From Actinomycetospora sp. TBRC 11914 (GTDB lineage Bacteria; Actinomycetota; Actinomycetes; Mycobacteriales; Pseudonocardiaceae), in contig NZ_JABBND010000018.1 in NCBI RefSeq assembly GCF_012933465.1, positions 62,001-126,000 of the forward strand: 64,000 bases of DNA, read 5' to 3'. Each line of letters opens with the position of its first letter. Position 1 is the stretch's first letter. Under the pieces are notes generated by a model, which was not told where the DNA came from, searched no databases, and was given only the letters and a program-made list of their open reading frames with translations. Both the position numbers and the translations under genes were made by a program. Shown here piece by piece: positions 57,925 through 64,000 of the stretch.

Positions 57925-58785
57925 GTGACGAGCCCGAGCACCCCGGAGGAGCCGGGCCACGACCGGGCGCCGGGCGCAGACGCCGGGGACCCGTCCGTCT
58001 CGACGACCGCCGAGCCCGCCGGGCACGCTGAGCCCGCCCGGTCCGCCGACCAGGCCGAGCCGGCCCGGTCCGCCGAGCCCATCGAGCCTGCCGAGCAAGC
58101 CCAGTTCTCGGAGCCGGGTGCGGTCGCCGGAGCGCCCGAGGCGCCCGACGACGCCCCGGCCCACGGCCCGGCCGAGCCCGGGCGCGAGCCGGCGGAGGCC
58201 CGCCCCGCCACCGGCATCCGCTGGGGCGACCGCGGCCACGAGACGCCCGCAGCGGACGACGACGCGACCCCGCCGTCGGGCTTCCACGTCCCACCGGCGC
58301 CGGGCGAGGTCGTCCCCGACCGCACCACCGGCGCCGCACCCAGCCCGCCGCCCGGCGCGGCCTGGCCCCACCCGGGCTACCAGCAGGGCGCGCCGCCGAC
58401 GTGGCCGCCGACCGCGCCCGCGTGGGCCCCCGCACCCCCGCCCCGCGACCCGGCCCGCCGTCGCCGCATCCGCCGGCTCGTCCTGCTGGGCCTGCTCGCG
58501 CTCCTTGTCGTGGCCGCCGTCGTGGTCCTGCTGCTCGCGTTCCTCGTCGGTCCCCGGTTCGCCCGCTACGACGTGCTCGACCACGCGGCCGTCGAGCGCG
58601 GGGTCACCGACGTCGTCACCCGCGACTGGCACCGGCAGATCACGGGCGTGTCCTGCCCCGACGGCGAGCGGGTCCGGCCCGGCACCTCGTTCACCTGCGC
58701 CGCGACGGTCGACGGCAAGCCGCAGCAGGTGCCGGTCGACGTCGTGGACGAGAACGGCACCTACGAGGTCGGCCAGCCGCGCTAG
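57925..58785 (+). CDS. DUF4333 domain membrane protein (Rv2091c position)
   Basis: A 286-residue protein. Residues 1-175 are disordered, rich in Pro, Ala, Glu and Gly with repeated EPARSA-like units. A membrane helix lies at about 185-212 (RLVLLGLLALLVVAAVVVLLLAFLV). The external DUF4333 domain (about 220-283) has VERGVTDVV, VSCPDGERVRPGTSFTCAATVDG and two Cys that probably form a disulphide. It lies between helY and the exonuclease, the place of Rv2091c in M. tuberculosis. Function unknown. Confidence 0.85.
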   Translation: MTSPSTPEEPGHDRAPGADAGDPSVSTTAEPAGHAEPARSADQAEPARSAEPIEPAEQAQFSEPGAVAGAPEAPDDAPAHGPAEPGREPAEARPATGIRWGDRGHETPAADDDATPPSGFHVPPAPGEVVPDRTTGAAPSPPPGAAWPHPGYQQGAPPTWPPTAPAWAPAPPPRDPARRRRIRRLVLLGLLALLVVAAVVVLLLAFLVGPRFARYDVLDHAAVERGVTDVVTRDWHRQITGVSCPDGERVRPGTSFTCAATVDGKPQQVPVDVVDENGTYEVGQPR

Positions 58786-58796
58786 CGTTCCCGGGC

Positions 58797-59186
58797 ATGG
58801 CGACCTGGGAGGACGTGCGCCGCCACGCGACGGCGCTGCCCGGCGTGGCGGAGACGGCCAGCTACGGCGGGACCACGTCCTGGAAGGTCCGGGGCAAGGG
58901 GTTCGTGTGGGAGCGGCCGCTGCGCCCCCGCGACCTGGCCGACCTGGGCTGGAGCGAGCAGCCCGGCCCGGTGCTCGGCGCCCGCGTGCCCGACCTCGGG
59001 GCGAAGGAGGCGCTCCTGGCCGAGGACGGCGGGGTCTACTTCACCACCCCGCACTTCGACGGCCACGCCAGCGTCCTGGTGCACCTCGAGCGCATCGCCG
59101 ACGACGAGCTGGGCGAGCTCGTCACCGAGGCCTGGATCGCCCGCGCCCCGGTCACCCTCGCCCGCACGGTGCCCCGACCCGGTTAG
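58797..59186 (+). CDS. MmcQ/YjbR family protein
   Basis: A 129-residue protein of the CyaY-like MmcQ/YjbR fold. ATWEDVRRHATALPGVAETASYGGTTSWKVRGKGFVWERPL is the family N-terminus, and VYFTTPHFDGHASVLVHLERI with EAWIARAP closes it. It is often labelled a DNA-binding protein, with little evidence. TAGCGT ends eight bases before the ATG. Its TAG stop overlaps the TAA stop of the convergent exonuclease (shared TTAG). Confidence 0.88.
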   Translation: MATWEDVRRHATALPGVAETASYGGTTSWKVRGKGFVWERPLRPRDLADLGWSEQPGPVLGARVPDLGAKEALLAEDGGVYFTTPHFDGHASVLVHLERIADDELGELVTEAWIARAPVTLARTVPRPG

Positions 59187-60169
59187 CCCTCCCGCCCGGC
59201 GAGCGCGGCCGAGAGCCGGTCGACCGAGCCGGTGAGGCTCCAGCGCTGCGCGAGCTCCGCCAGCCGGTCGGCGTCGACGGCCTCGTGGGGCAGCGACCGC
59301 GTGGAGCCGGTCCAGTCGATCGGGGCGTCGGCGGCCACGCGCACCACCCCGGGCGCCACCGTGAGGTACTGGGCGGCCTTGACCAGCTTCGCGCGCACCG
59401 CCGACGACAGCCGCGGGTCCCCGCCCTCGACGACGGCGCCGACGAGGTCGGCCCACGAGTCGAACTTCGACACCACCTGCGACGCGGTCTTCTCGCCGAC
59501 CCCCGGCACCCCGGGCAGCCCGTCCGACGGGTCGCCCCGCAGCATCGCCATCTCCGCGTAGCCGTCGCCGGCCCGCGACACCGGCACGCCGTAGCGGGCG
59601 GCGACCTCCTCGGGCCCGTACACCTCGTACTTCGCGACGCCCCGCGCGATGTAGACGATGCGGGTGGGCGCCGGCTCGTCGCGCACCAGCTGGAGCAGGT
59701 CGCGGTCGCCGGACACCACCTCGATCGGCTGCGAGGCCTCCGTCGCGCACAGCGTGCCGATGACGTCGTCCGCCTCGTACCCCTCGGCGCCCGCCGTCGG
59801 GATCCCCGCCGCGGCGAGGACGTCGAGGATGATCGGGACCTGCACCCCGAGCTCCGGCGGCGCGGCCTCGGCGTCGGGGCCGCCGCCGACCGTGGGGTCG
59901 GACGGGTCGACCCCGCTCGAGGTGTCCACACGGTGCGCCTTGTACGACGGGATCGCCCGGACCCGGAACGCCGGCCGCCAGTCCCGGTCGAGGCACGCGA
60001 CGACCGACGACGGCTGCCGGGCCCGCACCAGCCGCGCCACCATGTCGCAGAACCCGCGGACGGCGTTGACCGGCGTGCCGTCCTGGGCGGTCAGCGAGGA
60101 CGGCACACCGTAGAACGCGCGGAACCACAGGCTCGCGGAGTCCAGCAGCATCAGCGGACCCTCACCCAT
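59183..60169 (-). CDS. 5'-3' exonuclease / flap nuclease (Rv2090-like)
   Basis: A 328-residue nuclease of the PIN-like FEN family, equal to the N-terminal domain of DNA polymerase I. LMLLDSASLWFRAFYG has the first metal Asp. GYEADDVIGTLC and VVSGDRDLLQLV hold the acidic cluster, GDPSDGLPGVPGVGEKTASQVV is the helix-hairpin-helix, and there is no polymerase part. ATG 60169 with GGAG upstream is chosen. GTG 60202, which overlaps the DUF2339 stop, is possible. It probably removes RNA primers or flaps. Confidence 0.92.
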   Translation of the reverse strand: MGEGPLMLLDSASLWFRAFYGVPSSLTAQDGTPVNAVRGFCDMVARLVRARQPSSVVACLDRDWRPAFRVRAIPSYKAHRVDTSSGVDPSDPTVGGGPDAEAAPPELGVQVPIILDVLAAAGIPTAGAEGYEADDVIGTLCATEASQPIEVVSGDRDLLQLVRDEPAPTRIVYIARGVAKYEVYGPEEVAARYGVPVSRAGDGYAEMAMLRGDPSDGLPGVPGVGEKTASQVVSKFDSWADLVGAVVEGGDPRLSSAVRAKLVKAAQYLTVAPGVVRVAADAPIDWTGSTRSLPHEAVDADRLAELAQRWSLTGSVDRLSAALAGREG

Positions 60170-60198
60170 GGTCCAGCTCCGCTCCGCTGCGTGTCCCG

Positions 60199-62106
60199 TC
60201 ACCCATGCCCGGAGACCTTGCCAGGCCCCTCCGACACCGTCTCCCCGGCACTGACCCATCGGGCGTACCGGATGCCCGCCACGAGCAGCACCAGCCCGGC
60301 GCCGAGGAACACCGCGACCCGCGCCAGCCCGTCGAGGGCCACCAGGTCGAAGAGGATCAGCTTCGCCACCGCGGCCACGACGAGCACCCCGCCGAGCACC
60401 CGGGGGAGGCTCACCGACGCCTGGCGGGGACCGCGCACCAGCAGGACGAGGGCCAGGGCGGTCCACGAGATCGTCACCAGCACGTGCCCGACGAGGAAGC
60501 CGGTCCGCGTCGGCGACACCGCCAGCGCCACCGTGACGACGAGACCGGCGGCGCCGTAGAGGCCCAGCAGGCCCAGCACCGCCGTCGCCACCGCGGAGCG
60601 GTTCCGCGTCGCCAGGTGCCCGAGGCGTCCCAGGGCGAGCAGCAGCGACGCCGCGGTGGTCACGAGCAGGAGGCCGACCACGGCCATCCCGAGCATCGTC
60701 GCGCGGTCGCCGGGCAGGCCGTCGACGACGACGTCGACCGACAGGTCCCGCACGAGCGCCAGCACCGCGCCGACCAGCCCGAACGCCCCGGCGGCCACCA
60801 GCACCCCGGTCCGTCGGGTGGCGCGGGCGACGACGGCGAGCACCGTCGCGACGCCGAGGAAGACCCCGCCCTGGGCGGCGCCGGAGAGCGCCAGCGGGAC
60901 GGCCTGGATCCCGACGACGGCGGCCGCCGCGGCGGCGACCGTCGCGAGCGGCGGCGTGGCGGCGACCCGCCCCACCCCGCGCTCGGCCACCGCGCCGACG
61001 GCGAGCAGGACGACGACCGCGACGACGTCGGCGATCGCCCCGCCCGGGCGGGGCAGGACGCCGGCGAGCGCGAGCACCGGGGGCACCGCCAGCGCGAGCA
61101 CGACACCGGCGACGACGACGGCGTGGCGCGGGCGCCCGCCGTCCGCCCCCGTGTCCGCCTCCGTGTCCGCCACCGGGGCGGCGACGAGGACGACCGCCCC
61201 CACGGCGGCGGCGATCACCAGGCCACCGACCGAGGCGGTGAGCGCCCACGCGGGGGCGCCGCCGGTCGCGGCGGCCGCCACGAGACCCGCGAGCGCCGCT
61301 CCGGCGACCGCGACGGCGACGAGCGAGGACCAGCCCCGGCGCGCGGCGACCGGCAGCGTGACGACCACGAGGACCACGAACAGCGCGACGAGCAGGGCGC
61401 CGGCCGACGCGACGACGAAGGGCAGGAGCAGGCCGGCGCCGACGACGACGCCGAGGGCGAGGCCGTGGCGGCGCCAGCGGTCGGCGAGCACCAGCCCCCC
61501 GCCCGCCACGAGCAGGGCCAGCACGAGCGCGACCGGGGTGGGCAGCAGGCCGTAGAGCGACGTGGCGGCCACGACGGTCAGGTAGAGCGCGGTGACCCCG
61601 GTGGCGACGAGCGACACCGGCCCCGGGTCGGCGAGGGGGACAGTGCGGCCGTCGCCGGTCCGGCGCCGCTGCAGGGCCACGCCTGCCCCGACGAGGACGA
61701 GCCCCACGACGCCGCCGGCCACCACCCGGGCCTCCGGGCCGAACCAGCCCCGGGAGGCGGCCAGGACGAGCAGCAGGACCACCCCGAGCAGGGTCACGGC
61801 CGCGCCGGTGACCGCGAGGAGCCGGGCGCCGGTGAGCCGCGGGAGGCGGGGACCGGGACGCGCGACCGGCGGTCGCGGGGGCGGGGCGGGGCGTGGCGGC
61901 GGGGCGACGGGGACGGGAGGAGGGGGCGTCGGCACCCACGGGGACCACGCGCCGGGCCCGGCGGGCAGCGGGACCGGCGGCGCCTGGGGGACGGCGGACC
62001 GGAGCGCGCCGAGCTCACCGCGGACCCGGGCGAGGCGGGCACCGAGGTCGGCGAGCTCGCCGTCGAGCCGGTCGAGCAGGACGTTCCGGTCAGCGGGGCT
62101 GTTCAT
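60199..62106 (-). CDS. DUF2339 family polytopic membrane protein
   Basis: A 635-residue protein. Residues 1-40 form a short coiled coil (VLLDRLDGELADLGARLARVRGELGALR), and 41-95 are a Pro-rich linker. The rest is some eighteen or more Ala/Val/Leu membrane helices. The C-terminal LILFDLVALDGLARVAVFLGAGLVLLVAGIRY is the best-conserved DUF2339 segment. The stop lies 29 bases before the exonuclease start on the same strand, so the two may be co-transcribed. Function unknown. Confidence 0.83.
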   Translation of the reverse strand: MNSPADRNVLLDRLDGELADLGARLARVRGELGALRSAVPQAPPVPLPAGPGAWSPWVPTPPPPVPVAPPPRPAPPPRPPVARPGPRLPRLTGARLLAVTGAAVTLLGVVLLLVLAASRGWFGPEARVVAGGVVGLVLVGAGVALQRRRTGDGRTVPLADPGPVSLVATGVTALYLTVVAATSLYGLLPTPVALVLALLVAGGGLVLADRWRRHGLALGVVVGAGLLLPFVVASAGALLVALFVVLVVVTLPVAARRGWSSLVAVAVAGAALAGLVAAAATGGAPAWALTASVGGLVIAAAVGAVVLVAAPVADTEADTGADGGRPRHAVVVAGVVLALAVPPVLALAGVLPRPGGAIADVVAVVVLLAVGAVAERGVGRVAATPPLATVAAAAAAVVGIQAVPLALSGAAQGGVFLGVATVLAVVARATRRTGVLVAAGAFGLVGAVLALVRDLSVDVVVDGLPGDRATMLGMAVVGLLLVTTAASLLLALGRLGHLATRNRSAVATAVLGLLGLYGAAGLVVTVALAVSPTRTGFLVGHVLVTISWTALALVLLVRGPRQASVSLPRVLGGVLVVAAVAKLILFDLVALDGLARVAVFLGAGLVLLVAGIRYARWVSAGETVSEGPGKVSGHG

Positions 62107-62214
62107 GGACGTCAGCCTGTCGGGCGGCGGCGGGCCGGGGGAGAGGGGTTCTACCTACTACCCTCGGTGGCACGCACGGGCCCGACGAGCCCCGCCCGCG
62201 CCGAGGAGGAGCCC

Positions 62215-62904
62215 GTGACCGCTGAGGCACCGCCGGCCGACGGCGGCGAGCTCGGCGCCCGGAGCCTGGTCGAGCTGGTCGTCGCCCGGATCCGGGCCGA
62301 CATCCTGCGGGGCGCCTTCGCGCCCGGGGAGCGGCTCGTCGAGGAACAGCTGACGCGGCGGTTCGGGACGAGCCGGGCCCCCCTGCGCGAGGCCCTGCGC
62401 CTGCTGGGCCAGCAGGGGCTCGTCGAGCACCTCCCGAGGCGCGGGGTGCGGGTCACCGAGCTCTCGGCCCGCGACATGGACGAGCTGTTCGGCCTGCGGG
62501 ACGCGCTCGAGCGGTTCGCGCTGCAGACCGCGCTCGCCGACGGGGTGCTCGTCCCGGAGCGGCTGGCCGCGCTGGAGCGCGCCGTCGTCGGGATCGAGCG
62601 CGCGGGCGAGTCCAGCGAGGGCCGGTCCGAGGCGCACCGGGAGTTCCACCTCGCGCTCGTGGGCCTCGCCGGGCACCGGCACCTGCTGCGGGTCTACGAA
62701 CCGGTGCTGCTCCAGCTCCAGCTCTACATGGCGACCAACATGCGCCGCGAGGCCGAGGTCCGGACCCCGGAGGAAGGGGCGCGACGCCACCGCGCCCTCT
62801 ACGAGGCGATCGCCTCGGGCGACCCCGGGGCCGCGCTCGCCGCGCTCCAGGGGCACGGAGCCCGCGCCTACCTCGTCCCGGAGCTCGGCGACGCGGCGCG
62901 GTAG
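62215..62904 (+). CDS. GntR family regulator, FadR/FCD type
   Basis: A 229-residue repressor-type protein. The winged helix (about 20-80) is IRADILRGAFAPGERLVEEQLTRRFGTSRAPLREALRLLGQQGLVEHLPRRGV. The FCD ligand domain (about 90-220) has the acidic and His residues of the metal-dependent branch in FGLRDALERFAL, AHREFHLALV and LQGHGARAYL. GAGGAGGAG precedes GTG 62215. It lies 69 bases before, and on the same strand as, an allophanate hydrolase gene, which is its likeliest target. Confidence 0.88.
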   Translation: MTAEAPPADGGELGARSLVELVVARIRADILRGAFAPGERLVEEQLTRRFGTSRAPLREALRLLGQQGLVEHLPRRGVRVTELSARDMDELFGLRDALERFALQTALADGVLVPERLAALERAVVGIERAGESSEGRSEAHREFHLALVGLAGHRHLLRVYEPVLLQLQLYMATNMRREAEVRTPEEGARRHRALYEAIASGDPGAALAALQGHGARAYLVPELGDAAR

Positions 62905-62973
62905 GGACCCCGCTTCACACATCCGTAACAACCGGAGTCGTTCCCGGACATCAAACGGTCGACAATCGACGGA

Positions 62974-64000
62974 GTGCAGCGCGCAACCACCACACGGGTC
63001 CGGGGCGTGGACGACCTCCGAACGGGCTACCGCGACGGAACGCTCCGTGTGCACGACGTGGTGGCGGACGTCGTCGCGCGGCTCGCGGAGCGGGGCGACG
63101 ACGCGGTGTGGATCGCCACCACGCCGGCGGCGGAGCTGTACGCCCGCGCGGCCGAGCTCGACGCGCTCAGCCCGGGGGAGCGGGGCCCGCTGCACGGGGT
63201 GCCCGTGGCCGTCAAGGACAACATCGACGTCGCGGGAGCGGCGACGACCGCCGCGTGCCCGGCGTTCGCGTACCGGCCACCCCTCGACGCCGGGTCGGTG
63301 CGGCGGCTTCGCGACGCCGGGGCCGTCGTCGTCGGGAAGACCAACCTCGACCAGTTCGCGACCGGCCTGAACGGCACCCGCTCGCCCTACGGCGCGCCGG
63401 AGAGCGTGTTCGGCGGCGACCTGATCTCCGGCGGCTCCAGTTCGGGCAGCGCCGTGGCGGTGGCCGCGGGAGTCGTGACCCTCGCGCTCGGCACCGACAC
63501 CGCCGGGTCGGGTCGCGTCCCCGCCGCGATGAACGGGGTGGTCGGGCTCAAGCCCACCCGCGGCCTCGTCGGCACCTCCGGCGTCGTCCCGGCCTGCCGT
63601 TCCCTGGACTGCGTGAGCGTCTTCGCCCGCGACCCGGCCGACGCGGCGGCCGCCCTCGCCGTGCTCGCGGGCCCCGACCCCGACGACCCGTGGTCGCGGG
63701 CACCCCGCAGCCTCCCGGTCCCGGACGAGCTCACCCTCGCGGTGCCGGGCGACCTCGACGTCGACGACGCCTTCGCCGGCGACGCCGCCATGGCCGCCGC
63801 CTTCGCGATGGTGGCCGAGCGCGCCACCGCGCGGGCCACCGCGGTGACCACCACCCCGACGGGGCCGCTGCGGGAGGCCGGCGACCTCCTCTACACCGGC
63901 CCGTGGGTCGCCGAGCGGCTCGCGGGCCTGGAGGGCTTCCTCCGCGAGCACCCCGAGGCGGTCCACCCCGCCGTCCGGGCGGTCGTCGGACGCGGGAGCG
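62974..64000 (+). CDS. atzF: Allophanate hydrolase, N-terminal part (cut by the window edge)
   Basis: The first 342 codons of an amidase-signature enzyme. The Ser-Ser-Lys triad is visible: Lys in VAVKDNIDVAG, Ser in SGGSSSGSAVAVA, and the nucleophile Ser in GTDTAGSGRVPAAMNG. The AGSGR form and the VVPACRSLDCVSVFA segment are typical of allophanate hydrolases, which split allophanate to ammonia and CO2 in urea or biuret use. GACAAT (62961-62966) is seven bases before GTG 62974; GTG 63007 is an alternative start. The C-terminal domain is outside the window. Confidence 0.85.
   Translation, partial: MQRATTTRVRGVDDLRTGYRDGTLRVHDVVADVVARLAERGDDAVWIATTPAAELYARAAELDALSPGERGPLHGVPVAVKDNIDVAGAATTAACPAFAYRPPLDAGSVRRLRDAGAVVVGKTNLDQFATGLNGTRSPYGAPESVFGGDLISGGSSSGSAVAVAAGVVTLALGTDTAGSGRVPAAMNGVVGLKPTRGLVGTSGVVPACRSLDCVSVFARDPADAAAALAVLAGPDPDDPWSRAPRSLPVPDELTLAVPGDLDVDDAFAGDAAMAAAFAMVAERATARATAVTTTPTGPLREAGDLLYTGPWVAERLAGLEGFLREHPEAVHPAVRAVVGRGS

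Noticed and set aside
54305-58435. 1376-codon open frame opposite helY
   Set aside because: It crosses several genes, has no motif and is the antisense image of high-GC3 codons.

Overview
The window is very GC-rich, uses GTG starts freely, and carries mycothiol, pupylation-proteasome and MetH genes. It therefore comes from an actinomycete chromosome. The gene order from uppP to the 5'-3' exonuclease follows the Mycobacterium tuberculosis Rv2136c-Rv2090 block in the same relative order. The extra genes and the repeat families suggest a Pseudonocardiales-type organism (Pseudonocardia or Actinomycetospora relatives). The genus is an inference.

Layout. (1) 1-4446: the edge of a secondary-metabolite locus. 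It holds a cut-off cytochrome P450 translationally coupled to a stand-alone NRPS adenylation-carrier didomain whose specificity pocket reads as leucine, and a divergent fused GT2-GT4 glycosyltransferase. (2) 4592-9581: an accessory run of aldo/keto reductase, glucose-6-phosphate dehydrogenase, PrsW-like membrane protease, an unknown protein, a GreA/B-like protein and a 56-residue protein. (3) 9631-14757: tRNA-Leu(GAG), an M20 peptidase-SDR-quinone oxidoreductase run, a large compound repeat, DUF5703 and a second aldo/keto reductase. (4) 14898-20281: uppP, a histidine phosphatase, DUF3090, an SCO1664-type protein, a metallo-beta-lactamase-fold protein and an MFS transporter. (5) 20304-22384: three back-to-back hairpins, then a class F sortase operon with two substrate proteins that share an identical sorting tail. 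(6) 22581-38829: MoxR/VWA pair, mshC, an orphan eccB, PAC2 protein, metH, HAD phosphatase, hisE-hisG, thioesterase, RecB-like nuclease, an 83-bp tandem repeat, and trmI. (7) 38992-54734: the Pup-proteasome region (mpa, dop, pup, prcB, prcA, pafA, pafB, pafC) with a lipase, an exporter, a PAP2/diacylglycerol-kinase fusion and a membrane Ser/Thr kinase inserted, ending in tatA without tatC. (8) 54797-64000: helY, DUF4333 protein, MmcQ/YjbR protein, 5'-3' exonuclease, DUF2339 membrane protein, a GntR regulator and the start of an allophanate hydrolase.

How the genes work together. Dop deamidates the Gln end of Pup and also removes Pup from targets. PafA ligates Pup to lysines. Mpa unfolds pupylated proteins into the PrcBA core. 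PafBC are WYL-domain regulators of the DNA-damage response. MshC makes mycothiol precursor, MetH makes methionine, and HisE/HisG start histidine synthesis.

Two sequence-level themes recur. At least seventeen genes have a TANNNT -10-like hexamer only 6-9 bases before the start codon, which is the layout of leaderless transcripts. Two families of intergenic repeats (52-bp and 83-bp periods) occupy gaps that carry no gene. The most interesting candidates are the sortase operon, the leucine A-PCP/P450 pair, the hairpin enclosing the prcBA promoter hexamer, the repeat families and the orphan EccB.
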